From Filomicrobium insigne (GTDB lineage: Bacteria > Pseudomonadota > Alphaproteobacteria > Rhizobiales > Hyphomicrobiaceae): DNA of 64,000 nt. The notes beneath the pieces are model-generated. The model had not been told where the DNA came from and made no database searches. It saw nothing but the letters and a program-made list of their open reading frames with translations. A program made the translations under genes and the position numbers. Below, piece by piece: positions 15,275 to 24,598 of the stretch; the first letter of the stretch is position 1; every line of letters starts with the position of its first letter. The stretch spans positions 62,001-126,000 of the forward strand of contig NZ_FNJC01000004.1 in the NCBI RefSeq assembly GCF_900104305.1, written 5' to 3'.

Positions 15275-15685
15275 TTTTTTTGCTCCAAAATTGTTGGGAG
15301 CGAAAAGCTAGGTGATTCGGCACCGACGCCCCTTGCCGGGGAGCCATCGCACAAGCGATTTGCCCGCTTTCCACAGCGATTCACCCTTGCTCACTCTTGC
15401 GTGTCATCGGCAACGCGGTGAAAGCGTGGCGGCTGCAACGTCTTAATGCAAGATTTGAGACAAACGCCATAAACCTAAGAAATGCGGCTCGTTTGCACGG
15501 TTGAAATCGTCGTGAAAGGGTCGCAAACCTGCAAATGTGGGTGCAAGGCAGCGTGCGCTGGGTGCAATGGCGAGGAAGGGTGGGAGACGGATCGGAAGCG
15601 ACTGAAACGGTGCGATTTCCCGATTACGGAAAGATGGAAATCTGGCTCGGCAACGGGTTGGCGCTGATACAACATAGGTCGTAGT
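15275..15685. other. intergenic stretch with one doubtful small ORF
   Basis: A rightward 61-codon frame at 15482-15667 encodes a cysteine cluster (CKCGCKAACAGC) but has no ribosome binding site and no clear context; I leave it unannotated. The remainder probably holds the promoter of the leftward gene 14837-15274. Confidence 0.35.
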
Positions 15686-15719
15686 AAAAAGCCCCGATAC
15701 CGAGATCCGGCACGGGGCT
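15686..15719 (-). terminator. rho-independent terminator of the 15733-16692 gene
   Basis: On the minus strand AGCCCCG ... CGGGGCT with an inner CCG-GATCT-CGG stem is followed by five T residues. It stands 14 bases after the leftward stop codon. Confidence 0.75.
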
Positions 15720-15732
15720 TGAGGAGAGTGGA

Positions 15733-16692
15733 CTAACTGAGGCGACGAATGGCCAACTCACGTCCACGGCGTTCCACGGTGAGAAGGCCCTGACGGCGAA
15801 GATCGCGAACCCGGCGTGACGCTGTTGCTTCGGAGAGCCCGAGTTGGCGGGCAAGCGCCTTGTTGGAGATCGCCTTCCCTGCAGGGAGAGCCGCGATCAC
15901 GGGATGCACTGGAGTGATGTCTCGCATCACCTGAGCCGTCTGTTGCGACTGAGGCGCTGGGACCGCCAGCACGCTCGACCACAACAGGAAGCCGAGCGCC
16001 GGGAAGAACTGCCCGAAGAAGAACAGCGACACGGGCAGTGTGATGGGCTGGTACGTGGCCACCTGCCCAGGGGTCAGAAATGGAAACAGGGCCGCCACAC
16101 GGCTGCCCATGCTGTCCTCGACCTTCTCGGCGCCGAGGCCGGCGAGCGTGGCTTCCAGCTCTCCGATTTCGTTGGTGGCCGATTTGATCTCGCCCTTTGC
16201 GGTTATGCACTTCGGCCAGCCCTCGTCTTTGGAGACGCCGGCCTTGTACCCCTTGCACTCGTCAGCTTCCGCTTGTGTCGCGGCCTTTAGACGTGCGCGC
16301 TGGGTGGTGATCGCAGCCGCGACGCGGTCAATCTGCACGTTGTGGCTGCGCTGGGCGTGGATGGCGTTGTCGCGCTGAGAGCCTGCCCGATCGAGCGTGG
16401 CCGAAAGCGAAAACGCGGCGGCACAGATCCAGGCGAACAGCAGGCCGCAGGAGATGAGCCGGGCTCGGAGGCGCCAGGCGGCAGCAGCGCCGCCCAAGGC
16501 CCCGAAGCTTGCAACCGCAATGGCGACCGTGGCCGCCATCAGCGAATTCCAGTTTGTGAGATCCGCCAAGTCGGCAGGATTGCGCACCGTGTCACCGGCG
16601 ATGAATTCGACGTTCGACCAGACGTCGACCGTGGTGGCGCCGAGGCCGATGGCAATTGCCAGGGCCCCGGCGAAGATGGTAGTACATTTCAT
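15733..16692 (-). CDS. membrane protein with C-terminal winged-helix domain
   Basis: The 319-residue product has hydrophobic segments at about residues 4-24, 50-72, 80-100 and 215-240, a long helical region with a cysteine pair (ECKGYKAGVSKDEGWPKC) between them, and a C-terminal winged helix-turn-helix (ISNKALARQLGLSEATASRR, then LRRQGLLTVERRGRELAI). The start at 16692 follows GGAGAAGG. A membrane-tethered DNA-binding domain suggests a sensor or an anchoring role; it is followed by a terminator, so it is an independent unit. Confidence 0.65.
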   Translation of the reverse strand: MKCTTIFAGALAIAIGLGATTVDVWSNVEFIAGDTVRNPADLADLTNWNSLMAATVAIAVASFGALGGAAAAWRLRARLISCGLLFAWICAAAFSLSATLDRAGSQRDNAIHAQRSHNVQIDRVAAAITTQRARLKAATQAEADECKGYKAGVSKDEGWPKCITAKGEIKSATNEIGELEATLAGLGAEKVEDSMGSRVAALFPFLTPGQVATYQPITLPVSLFFFGQFFPALGFLLWSSVLAVPAPQSQQTAQVMRDITPVHPVIAALPAGKAISNKALARQLGLSEATASRRVRDLRRQGLLTVERRGRELAIRRLS

Positions 16693-16769
16693 GGTTCTAA
16701 ACCTTCTCCATTGGGTTGGGATCGCCAAGGGGCCGGAGGCTGTGACAGCAGCTTTCCGGCCCGCTTTGT

Positions 16770-17039
16770 TCAGGCGGCCGTGCGAGCGAACAAGGCAGCG
16801 TTTTTGGCGCGGGCCCGCATCAAACTGTGATGACGGCTCCAGATGGCGGCGAATGCCTTTGTCTTTGACCGCGCCGTCTGTTTCGCGAACTCGCGGGCGA
16901 GGCGTTTTGCTTCGGGCGCCTTCATGTCGGCGTCGGCCTTCATGGCGGTGAACGCTTTGACGAACGCGTTCTCGTTGCCGAACGCGGCTTCGAGCTGGTT
17001 GAGGTGCCGTGCGACGACGGCCAGGTTGACGGTTGTCAT
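16770..17039 (-). CDS. hypothetical small helical protein
   Basis: The 89-residue product is alanine- and lysine-rich and helical (FAKQTARSKTKAFAAIWSRH). AAAGGAAA lies upstream of the ATG. It precedes the membrane/winged-helix gene and may share its transcript. No family recognised. Confidence 0.5.
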   Translation of the reverse strand: MTTVNLAVVARHLNQLEAAFGNENAFVKAFTAMKADADMKAPEAKRLAREFAKQTARSKTKAFAAIWSRHHSLMRARAKNAALFARTAA

Positions 17040-17306
17040 CGGTTTTTCCTTTCTGGGTTGAGATGTGAGCCGAGGCTCGTCAGTGCCGGCGATACCGGCA
17101 GACGCCGCGGCTTAGCGGCGTTTCGCCTTGATGTTGCTCTCAGCCCGGCGCTGGGTGGCATAGCTTCGCCATTCCCTCGCTTGGGGCTGGTTTCGGATGG
17201 GTGGAGGTCCTTGTCGTTCGGCGCTTCGAGCGGGCTGTTCTGCCTTCTGTCTTGTTCGTGTCGTCTCGCCGTTCGTCCGGGCCACCTCATCGTCTTGATG
17301 CTTATA

Positions 17307-17392
17307 ATATAACTAAGTTATATGTTCCAGGCAAGGGGCTATCCACAGGAAAATATAACTAAGTTGCATTTTTGTGCGGGCTGGCATATAAG
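17307..17392 (+). promoter_or_regulatory. operator pair and promoter for the HTH gene at 17400
   Basis: A perfect 17-bp palindrome ATATAACTAAGTTATAT (17307-17323) is repeated with two changes at 17353-17369 (ATATAACTAAGTTGCAT), 46 bases on. The second copy overlaps the -35 (TTGCAT, 17364-17369) of a promoter with a 17-base spacer and -10 TATAAG (17387-17392), so the adjacent regulator probably represses itself. Confidence 0.65.
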
Positions 17393-17399
17393 CGACGGC

Positions 17400-17600
17400 A
17401 TGACAGGAGATGAAGCCATACGCATCGTGCGCAATAGCGGCGTGTCGCAAGCGGAGTTTGCGCGCCTAATCGGCATGTCGCCCATGGGCGTGCAGAAATG
17501 GGCGAGTGGCGGCAAGCCGAGCGGGCCTGCGGCGGCGATCCTCCGTATCGTGCGAGAGCGGCCGGATTTCATCGAGACGCTGCGCAAAACGCAGGAGTGA
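17400..17600 (+). CDS. HTH-type transcriptional regulator
   Basis: The 66-residue product is a compact helix-turn-helix: SGVSQAEFARLIGMSPMGVQ, then KWASGGKPSGPAAAILRIV, of the type seen in Cro-like and antitoxin-like regulators. The transcript is nearly leaderless (start 8 bases after the -10). It is separate from the main immunity region and may control the structural operon or the leftward accessory genes. Confidence 0.75.
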   Translation: MTGDEAIRIVRNSGVSQAEFARLIGMSPMGVQKWASGGKPSGPAAAILRIVRERPDFIETLRKTQE

Positions 17601-17745
17601 CAATCCACCGGTAAAGCGCCCGTTGGAATTGACTTGCAGTGCTTAGGCGCCCTCAATCCGTGCACGGAGGTGGCGCATGCGAGTCGCGCAGCACTGTTCG
17701 GCGGCAACTTCCGACCGCTTGAGATTCAGTCACAAGGAGAACGAT

Positions 17746-18036
17746 ATGTCCAAGCGTCTGGTAGAGAAGCGCCGCCGCGGGATAGTGGGCTGGTTCTTCT
17801 TAGCGATTTTCTGGATCTGGAACGCGCTTATGGTGGCGTGGCTGGTCGCGAGTTTGCGGGCACCTATTGCGGAATACGACACTTTAGCGACGCAGGCGGA
17901 ACGCGATGGCACCGCAGCCGGCATCGGGGTCGCGTTCGTCATCATCCTAATGGTGTGGGCGTTAGGCGGTGTGGTTTTCGGTTTACTGGCTTATTTCACT
18001 CGCGGCCGCCGTGAACTCATTGAAATGGAGGCGTGA
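17746..18036 (+). CDS. small two-pass membrane protein
   Basis: The 96-residue product has two hydrophobic helices (GWFFLAIFWIWNALMVAWLV and GVAFVIILMVWALGGVVFGL) with basic ends. AAGGAG lies 7 bases upstream. The family is unknown to me; it resembles small host-type membrane proteins and may be cargo placed before the packaging genes. Confidence 0.6.
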   Translation: MSKRLVEKRRRGIVGWFFLAIFWIWNALMVAWLVASLRAPIAEYDTLATQAERDGTAAGIGVAFVIILMVWALGGVVFGLLAYFTRGRRELIEMEA

Positions 18037-18142
18037 GGCAAGATTTAAGTCGGTATATCTGCGGTCTGCCGATGTTCGTTAATTTTCATTCTTGACGAAT
18101 CGCAAATTCAGGCTCAAGAATCACCATGCTCGCGAGACGCGC

Positions 18143-18181
18143 GCCCGGTTCGAAACAATCGCACCGGGCGTTTTGCGTTTT
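18143..18181 (+). terminator. rho-independent terminator
   Basis: GCCCGGT (18143-18149) pairs with ACCGGGC (18163-18169), followed by TTTTGCGTTTT. It probably ends transcription from the 17400/17746 genes and insulates the late operon. Confidence 0.65.
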
Positions 18182-18294
18182 ATGGTGCGGAAACAGGGTG
18201 TTGGTGACGCCAGGGAGCAGCAGCCGAGTTTGCTGTTGGTCCCGCTTCCGCCCGCTGCTGCGATGAATTCCAGAAACAATCGAGATCCTTGCCC

Positions 18295-18483
18295 ATGTGT
18301 GTGCGCACCGTCGAAGACGTGCAGCATCCGACGTTTGGTGCCGGCGAGATCCCGTGTCTGTTCTGTAAATTCGAATTGCCGTTGAGATGGTTCGGCCGGC
18401 GCGTCACGTTCAGGGGTGGCCTGCCCATCGTGCAGTGCTACTGCCCTATGTGTGAACGCACCTGGCGTCGGGTTGAGTGCTGA
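18295..18483 (+). CDS. small zinc-finger protein
   Basis: The 62-residue product has two CxxC pairs (PCLFCKFEL and CYCPMCERTW). A TTG at 18289 is an alternative start; neither has a strong ribosome binding site. It sits directly before the HNH gene, so it may belong to the packaging module. Confidence 0.45.
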   Translation: MCVRTVEDVQHPTFGAGEIPCLFCKFELPLRWFGRRVTFRGGLPIVQCYCPMCERTWRRVEC

Positions 18484-18485
18484 GG

Positions 18486-18914
18486 ATGGCGCGTACAGAT
18501 CGCCGATCACCCGAGGCTGTTGCCTACCGTCGGATGTACAAAGACAAGCGGTGGCGTGGCAAAGGCGGCATCCGTGAGCGCAGATTGGCCCAAGAGCCGT
18601 TGTGCCGGGATTGCCGAAAGCGCGGCCACCTGACACCGGCCACCGTTGTCGACCATCTCAAAGAGCACAAGGGCGATCCCCTGCTGTTCTTCGATTACGA
18701 CAACACACAATCGCTCTGCAGCCCCTGCCACGACGGCGCGAAGCAGAGCGAGGAGAAGCGTGGTTTTTCTTCCGCTGTTGGTCCTGATGGCTGGCCCATC
18801 GATGCACGTCACCCGGCCATGGCCAATGCGCCAAGGGCGGGGGGTGGTCGAAAAGTCAAAGCAACTTCCGCTGGGACCGGCGCCGGGTTCAAAAAAAGCA
18901 AAAAACCAAATTAA
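18486..18914 (+). CDS. HNH endonuclease
   Basis: The 142-residue product has an HNH core: LCRDCRKRGHL, VVDHLKEHKGDP, then LFFDYDNTQSLCSPCHDGAK, with zinc-binding CxxC pairs flanking the H-N-H residues. HNH proteins beside terminase genes are required for specific DNA packaging in HK97-like phages. It immediately precedes terS. Confidence 0.85.
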   Translation: MARTDRRSPEAVAYRRMYKDKRWRGKGGIRERRLAQEPLCRDCRKRGHLTPATVVDHLKEHKGDPLLFFDYDNTQSLCSPCHDGAKQSEEKRGFSSAVGPDGWPIDARHPAMANAPRAGGGRKVKATSAGTGAGFKKSKKPN

Positions 18915-18938
18915 CATTCGAAAAGGCTCAATCTGGTC

Positions 18939-19337
18939 ATGGCAACGCGGGGGGCAAAGCCGAAGCCGGCGCACCTTCGGCTGATCGATGGCACGCACCG
19001 CAACACACGGCACGGCGCGAAGGCGAAAGCCGCTACAACCGTTGAGATTGCAACCGAGTCCTTCGGGAAGCTTACGCGACCCAAAGGCATGAAGGGCGAG
19101 CCACTTAAGGCCTGGAAGAAATTCATCGAACCGGCGGCCTGGCTCGACGGTTCACGCGAGCCCGCCGCCATCGCGTTTTGCGAACTGTGGGGTGAGTTCC
19201 GCGAGGCACCGCGTGCATTTCCGGCCGCGAAGCATGGCCAATTGCGCGCCTACATGAGCGAGCTGGGCCTCACCGACGAACGGAACCGCAGTGCGGAAAA
19301 AGACGCAGACGAAGCGGACGAGTTCTTCGACGACTAA
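18939..19337 (+). CDS. terminase small subunit (P27-like)
   Basis: The 132-residue product begins with the typical basic segment (ATRGAKPKPAHLRLIDGTHR) of P27-family small terminases and has a helical body with WKKFIEPAAWLDGSREP. It would recognise the pac/cos site and load the large subunit. It overlaps the large subunit gene by 47 bases. Confidence 0.8.
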   Translation: MATRGAKPKPAHLRLIDGTHRNTRHGAKAKAATTVEIATESFGKLTRPKGMKGEPLKAWKKFIEPAAWLDGSREPAAIAFCELWGEFREAPRAFPAAKHGQLRAYMSELGLTDERNRSAEKDADEADEFFDD

Positions 19338-21162
19338 GCCCGCGGATCGTGTCACGGCCTATGCCAAGGCGGTCCTCTCGGGAAAGGTAATTGCCGGCCC
19401 GCATGTCCGCAATGCATGCCGTCGACACCTTGACGATTTGAAACGCAAGGACATCCAATTCGACTGTGTGTCCGCCGATCGTGCTTTGCGGTTTTTCGAG
19501 ACAAAGCTGAGGCTTAGCGAAGGGCAGTTCGAGGGACGACCGTTCCAGGCGCACCCGAGCCAAGCATTCATTATCGGCTCGGTCTTCGGTTGGAAAAAGC
19601 GCGACGGGACACGTCGCTTTCGCCGCGCGTACATCGAGCAGGGCAAGGGCAATGGTAAGTCGCCCCTCGCCGGTGGGATCGGGCTCTATTGCCTGACTGC
19701 CGACGGCGAAGCCGGAGCGGAGATCTACTCAGCCGGTGCAACTAAGGACCAGGCGGGAATCCTGTTCCGCGACGCGGCCAAAATGGTGCGGCGCTCTCCC
19801 GACCTCGCCAAGCGGCTCAAGATCGCCGGGCCCGAGGGCAAAGAGTACAACATCAGTTATCTGGCGAAGGGTTCATTTTTTCGCCCCGTCTCGCGGGAAA
19901 CCAAGCGCACGGGTTCGGGGCCGCGTCCCCACGCTGCACTCGTCGACGAGCTCCACGAACACGCAGACGCCGGCATCATCGAGATCCTTGAGCGTGGCTT
20001 CAAATTCCGTCGGCAACCATTGCTGCTGATGATCACCAACAGCGGCAGCGACCGGAACTCGGCGTGTTGGGTCGAACACGAACATGCGGTCCGCGTCGCA
20101 GCCGGAAACCGCGATGCCAAGGACGACGACGCCCACTATCTCGGTGAAATCATCGACGATACGACGTTTTCTTTCGTGTGTTCGCTCGATCCGGGTGACG
20201 ATCCGCTGAACGATCCGACGTGTTGGCCAAAGGCCAATCCGCTGCTGAACGTGACCATCACTGAGGAGTATCTCGCCGGCGTCGTCGCACAAGCGAAGGA
20301 TATCCCGGCGAAGCTCAACGGAATTCTTCGGCTCCATTTCTGCGTATGGACCGACGCGCAAACGGCTTGGATGACGCGCGCGGCGCTCGAGCCGGTGATC
20401 GCGGAATTTGATCCCGCGGACCACTATGGAAAATATGTTTCCGTCGGTGTCGACCTCTCGCAGAACAAGGACATCACGGCACTTGCCTTCGCCGTGCAGA
20501 CGGGGACAGTTACCGAAGGCATTCACACAGGCAAACCCATATTCGATGCTTGGGTGCAGGCCTTTACACCAGGCGACACCGTTCAAGCGCGCGAACTTCG
20601 GGACAAGGCGCCTTATAGCCATTGGGTCAGAGAGGGGTTCCTTAACGCTCCGAAGGGCTCGAGCATCAGTTACCGCCATGTTGCGCAAGCGTTGGCGGAG
20701 GTTGCTCATGACTACACCGTTCAGTGTGTCGCCTATGACCGTTATGCGTTCAAGCGCGGTCTCGAGCCCGAGTGCGACGAACTCGGCCTAAGCATTGAGT
20801 ACGTCGAGCACCCGCAGGGCGGCACCAAGAAGGGCAAGCCCAACGAGGCAATGATCGACGCGGCGAAAATGGCCGGTCGTGATCCTGAAGGGCTTTGGAT
20901 GCCGATGAGCGTGCGTCAGCTTGAGGACCTCATCACTGAGGGACGGATTCGTATTCACGCAAACCCGGTTCTGATTTCCGCGATGGTCAGTGCGGTCACC
21001 GACGAGGATCGTTGGGGCAATTACTGGCTCGCGAAGGAAAGAGCCGTCAACAAGATCGACTGCGCCGTCGCGCTCGCAATGGCGATCGGTGCCGCGCATG
21101 CATATGAGGGTGCTCCTGTGAAACTCGACGACTTCCTGGCGAAGCCGGTGATGGTGATCTGA
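19291..21162 (+). CDS. terminase large subunit
   Basis: The 623-residue product has a Walker A-like motif EQGKGNGKSPLAGG near residue 118, Walker B HAALVDELHEH near residue 215, the coupling region LLLMITNSGSDR and a C-terminal RNase H-like nuclease beginning VSVGVDLSQNKDITALA, all typical of HK97-type TerL. The GTG at 19291 gives a 47-base overlap with terS; a later start near 19350 cannot be excluded. It powers DNA packaging into the prohead. Confidence 0.9.
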   Translation: MRKKTQTKRTSSSTTKPADRVTAYAKAVLSGKVIAGPHVRNACRRHLDDLKRKDIQFDCVSADRALRFFETKLRLSEGQFEGRPFQAHPSQAFIIGSVFGWKKRDGTRRFRRAYIEQGKGNGKSPLAGGIGLYCLTADGEAGAEIYSAGATKDQAGILFRDAAKMVRRSPDLAKRLKIAGPEGKEYNISYLAKGSFFRPVSRETKRTGSGPRPHAALVDELHEHADAGIIEILERGFKFRRQPLLLMITNSGSDRNSACWVEHEHAVRVAAGNRDAKDDDAHYLGEIIDDTTFSFVCSLDPGDDPLNDPTCWPKANPLLNVTITEEYLAGVVAQAKDIPAKLNGILRLHFCVWTDAQTAWMTRAALEPVIAEFDPADHYGKYVSVGVDLSQNKDITALAFAVQTGTVTEGIHTGKPIFDAWVQAFTPGDTVQARELRDKAPYSHWVREGFLNAPKGSSISYRHVAQALAEVAHDYTVQCVAYDRYAFKRGLEPECDELGLSIEYVEHPQGGTKKGKPNEAMIDAAKMAGRDPEGLWMPMSVRQLEDLITEGRIRIHANPVLISAMVSAVTDEDRWGNYWLAKERAVNKIDCAVALAMAIGAAHAYEGAPVKLDDFLAKPVMVI

Positions 21163-22382
21163 TGGGCCTCTTGACGTGGGCAACCTCGCGCATGGGGCTG
21201 ACGGACAGCGCCAAGTGGTCAGCCTTCTTCGGCCGTGAAAGCCATGCGGGAACAACCGTCACGGCGCAAAAGGCGCTGCAGCTCGCTGCCGTTTGGGCGT
21301 GCGTTAAGGCCACGGCGCAAGCGGTCTCCTCGCTACCGCTCAAGATCTATGAGAAGACCACGGACGGCGATCGAAAGTTGGTCACGGACCACGATCTGGT
21401 GAACGTATTGGAGTATTCGCCGAATGAAGACCAGACGCCGCTCGAGTTTTGGGAGGCCATGGTCTCATGGCTCCTCGTCAGCGGGAACGCGTACGCGGAG
21501 AAGGTAAAAACGGGGAACCGATTGAGTGCCCTGCGGCTTCTGCCGTCCGATAAGGTGAGCCTCGAGCGCGACGCCGACAACGTTCTGCGGTACCGGTACA
21601 GCGACGGATCTCATTCAGAACTGCTTTCACGGGATTCCGTGTTTCACCTCAAAGGGTTCGGGTTTGGCGGTGACCTTGGGCTCTCCGCGATCTCTTATGG
21701 TGTTCAGACGTTCGGCACTGCCATTGCGACAGAAGAGACAGCGGCAAAGACATTTGCCAATGGCCTGCAGGCGTCCGGCGTCCTATCGAGCGACCAGATC
21801 CTGAAAGAGCCTCAGCGCAACCAGCTTCAGAAGATTATGGAAGAATTTGTCGGTTCACGGAATGCCGGTAAGCTGATGGTGCTCGAGGCCGGACTGAAGT
21901 ATCAGGCGCTCAGCCTCAACCCAGAAGATGCGCAGATGCTCGAGAGCCGCAGGTTCGACATCGAGCAGATCTGCCGTTGGTTCGGTGTGCCACCGATCGT
22001 AATCGGTCACGCCGCTGCCGGCGTGACGACGTGGGGCAGCGGGATAGAGCACATCCTGCTGGCGTGGCTCACCCTTGGGATCGATCCGCTTTGCGATCGC
22101 ATTGAACAGCGCATCCGGAAACAGCTTTTCAATGAAACCGAACGCAAGCGTTTCTATGCGGAATTCAACCGCGAAGCACTCCTGCAGATGGATTCAACTG
22201 CTAAGTCCACGTTCCTTTCGCAGATGGTGAACAACGGGCTCATGACCCGCAACGAGGGCCGCGCGAAACTCAATTTGCCTCGCAAGGACGGCGGCGACGC
22301 CCTCACTATCCAGACCGCACTTGCGCCTCTCTCTGACACTGGCACACCTCTTCCAAAGCCCAACGGAGCCATCCTGCAATGA
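21162..22382 (+). CDS. portal protein (HK97 family)
   Basis: The 406-residue product matches HK97-type portals: AVWACVKATAQAVSSLPLKI near residue 45, PLEFWEAMVSWLLVSGNAY, RFDIEQICRWFGVPPIVIGH and the wing region GIEHILLAWLTLGIDPL. It forms the dodecameric channel at one capsid vertex. Its start overlaps the last base of terL and its end overlaps the protease by 4 bases. Confidence 0.92.
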   Translation: MGLLTWATSRMGLTDSAKWSAFFGRESHAGTTVTAQKALQLAAVWACVKATAQAVSSLPLKIYEKTTDGDRKLVTDHDLVNVLEYSPNEDQTPLEFWEAMVSWLLVSGNAYAEKVKTGNRLSALRLLPSDKVSLERDADNVLRYRYSDGSHSELLSRDSVFHLKGFGFGGDLGLSAISYGVQTFGTAIATEETAAKTFANGLQASGVLSSDQILKEPQRNQLQKIMEEFVGSRNAGKLMVLEAGLKYQALSLNPEDAQMLESRRFDIEQICRWFGVPPIVIGHAAAGVTTWGSGIEHILLAWLTLGIDPLCDRIEQRIRKQLFNETERKRFYAEFNREALLQMDSTAKSTFLSQMVNNGLMTRNEGRAKLNLPRKDGGDALTIQTALAPLSDTGTPLPKPNGAILQ

Positions 22383-23251
22383 CCCTGCGCCGTCTCCCCG
22401 AAGCGCGTGTCAATCGCACGCGGACCGCATCGGAACTTCGCGCCGAAATCCCTGTCCGCGCCCTCGATCGCTGGAACCCCGGCATCCGTGCGGCGATGGA
22501 TGATGTTGATCCGTCGATATCGATTTTCGACGTCATCGGCCAGGACTTCTGGACCGGCGAAGGCGTGACCGCAAAACGCATTTCCGCAGCGCTGCGGTCG
22601 ATCGGCGATCGTGACGTGACGGTTAACATCAACTCGCCCGGTGGAGACTATTTCGAAGGACTCGCGATTTACAACTTGCTGCGCCAGCATCAAGCGCGCG
22701 TCACCGTCAACGTGGTGGGGTTAGCCGCGTCTGCGGCTTCCGTTATTGCCATGGCCGGCGACGAGGTTCGGATCGCGCGCGCCGGGTTCATGATGATCCA
22801 CAACACGCAATGGATTGCGATTGGTGACCGTCACGCCATGCGCGAAGTCGCTGACACAATGGAACCGTTCGACCAGGCCGCGGTGGACATTTATGCCGCG
22901 CGTACGGGTCTTGCCGATGCCGACATCGCTGAAATGATGGACGCAGAGACCTGGATGGGCGGACGAAAGGCTGTTGAAAACGGCTTTGCGGACGGGCTCC
23001 TCGCGGCCGACGAAGTTATCGACGAGGACGAGCCCGAAGATCGCGCTCACCTGACGGCGCATCGGCTCGAGACACTGATGGCGCGGATGGGTGTTCCCCG
23101 CGGCGAGCGACGCAAGATGATCAAGGATTTACGCGGCACGCCTCGCGCTGCCGGGACCGGTACGCCGCGCGCTGCCGAAGCTGACACGCCCCGCGCTGTC
23201 AGAGAGGAGGAGGCCGTTTCGGATCTCCTGGTGCAGTTGCGGCGCGTCTAG
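22379..23251 (+). CDS. ClpP-like prohead protease
   Basis: The 290-residue product has the ClpP fold with INSPGGDYFEGLAIYNLL, catalytic serine in GLAASAASVIAMAGDEV, histidine in FMMIHNTQW, then WMGGRKAVENGFAD. Phage ClpP-type proteases process the scaffold domain of the capsid protein. The C-terminal tail contains a short triplicated peptide TPRAA/TPRAV. It directly precedes the capsid gene, whose N-terminal coiled coil is the probable substrate. Confidence 0.92.
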   Translation: MTLRRLPEARVNRTRTASELRAEIPVRALDRWNPGIRAAMDDVDPSISIFDVIGQDFWTGEGVTAKRISAALRSIGDRDVTVNINSPGGDYFEGLAIYNLLRQHQARVTVNVVGLAASAASVIAMAGDEVRIARAGFMMIHNTQWIAIGDRHAMREVADTMEPFDQAAVDIYAARTGLADADIAEMMDAETWMGGRKAVENGFADGLLAADEVIDEDEPEDRAHLTAHRLETLMARMGVPRGERRKMIKDLRGTPRAAGTGTPRAAEADTPRAVREEEAVSDLLVQLRRV

Positions 23252-23288
23252 CCGCGTCAACCGTCTCTCGAACATAGGAAATTCGAAC

Positions 23289-24527
23289 ATGTCTGATCGT
23301 ACCGAAGAGCTGCTCAAGCAGGTCGAAAAGGAGATCGGGCGCATCGGCGATGACGTCAAACGTGTCGCTGAAGACGCGCTCAAGCAAAGCAAGGATGCCG
23401 GCACAGTCTCCGCTGAGGCGAAAGCACGTGCTGATGAACTTCTAGTAAAACAGAAACTGCTCGACGAGGGACAGCAGAAGCTACTGAAGAAGCTCGAGGA
23501 CCTCGAAACCCGCAACCATGACGTTGAGCAGAAGCTGGCCGGTCGTCGGGGGGGCGGTGGTGGTGACAAGCCAAAGTCACCTGGTCAACAAGTTGCTGAC
23601 TCTGACGGCCTGAAAACGTTTGTTGCAAATGGTGCAAAGGGAACGGTCAAGGTCCCTGTTACGATGGCCATCACCTCAGACTCGGGTTCTCCCGGATCAG
23701 CGGGTGCGCTCATCTGGTCAGATCGCGAGCGTGAGATTGTACGCATTCCCCGCCGTACGATGACGATTCGTCAGTTGCTGACGCAGGGTCGCACAGGGTC
23801 CAGTTCTGTCGAATATGCCAAGCAGATCGTTCGTGACAATCAGGCGGCGCCTGTCGCCGAAGGGGCGCAGAAGCCGGAATCCAATTACATTTGGGATCGC
23901 GCCGACGCCTTGGTGCGAACCGTAGCGCATTGGATACATGTCTCGCGTCAGGCTCTCGAAGATGCGGACCAGCTGCAAACCGAAATCGATGGCGAACTTC
24001 GCTACGGTCTCGATCTTGTGGAGGAAGCCCAACTCTTGAAGGGCTCCGGTGCGGGGCAGGATCTGCCTGGCCTCATCACCCAGGCCACAGCATATCAGCC
24101 GGCGTTCACACCCGCTGCGGAGCAACGTATCGACGTGCTGCGTTTGGCGTTGCTACAAGCATCGCTCAATGAGTTTCCTGCTGACGGCATCGTGCTCAAT
24201 GATATCGATTGGGCGGCGATCGAACTTCTGAAGGATGGCGAAAACCGCTACCTGTGGGCCAATCCTCGCGGCATTAATGCGCCTGGTCTGTGGGGGCGTC
24301 CGATCGTTCAAACTCAGTCGATGGACGTGGACGAGTTCCTCGTCGGCGCGTTTATGACGGCCGCTACGATCTATGATCGCATGGATGCTGAAGTGGTTAT
24401 CAGCGATCAGGATCGCGACAACTTCATCAAGAACATGCTGACCATTCGAGCGGAGAAACGCCTCGCTTTGGCCGTTAAGCGTCCGGCTGCTCTTGTGACG
24501 GGTGAGTTCGGCGCAGTCACCGGGTAA
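23289..24527 (+). CDS. major capsid protein (HK97 family)
   Basis: The 412-residue product has an N-terminal coiled coil of about 85 residues (TEELLKQVEKEIGRIGDDVK onward) that matches an HK97 delta/scaffold domain, then a glycine-rich hinge (RRGGGGGD) and the capsid fold with WIHVSRQALEDADQLQTEID and LRYGLDLVEEAQLLKG. The protease upstream would remove the coiled coil. A terminator follows the gene, as expected for a highly expressed protein. Confidence 0.93.
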   Translation: MSDRTEELLKQVEKEIGRIGDDVKRVAEDALKQSKDAGTVSAEAKARADELLVKQKLLDEGQQKLLKKLEDLETRNHDVEQKLAGRRGGGGGDKPKSPGQQVADSDGLKTFVANGAKGTVKVPVTMAITSDSGSPGSAGALIWSDREREIVRIPRRTMTIRQLLTQGRTGSSSVEYAKQIVRDNQAAPVAEGAQKPESNYIWDRADALVRTVAHWIHVSRQALEDADQLQTEIDGELRYGLDLVEEAQLLKGSGAGQDLPGLITQATAYQPAFTPAAEQRIDVLRLALLQASLNEFPADGIVLNDIDWAAIELLKDGENRYLWANPRGINAPGLWGRPIVQTQSMDVDEFLVGAFMTAATIYDRMDAEVVISDQDRDNFIKNMLTIRAEKRLALAVKRPAALVTGEFGAVTG

Positions 24528-24553
24528 TTCCGCAAAACGAAGTCAATAGCGCA

Positions 24554-24585
24554 ATCGGGCGGCTAATAGAGTCGCCCGATTTTTA
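24554..24585 (+). terminator. terminator after the capsid gene
   Basis: ATCGGGCG (24554-24561) pairs with CGCCCGAT (24573-24580) and is followed by TTTTT. It likely reduces downstream expression relative to the capsid gene. Confidence 0.75.
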
Positions 24586-24598
24586 TGGGGAACCCAAA

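Noticed and set aside
17036-17290. Leftward 84-codon frame
   Set aside because: No ribosome binding site, overlaps the start of the 17039 gene and contains no recognisable feature; treated as regulatory spacer.
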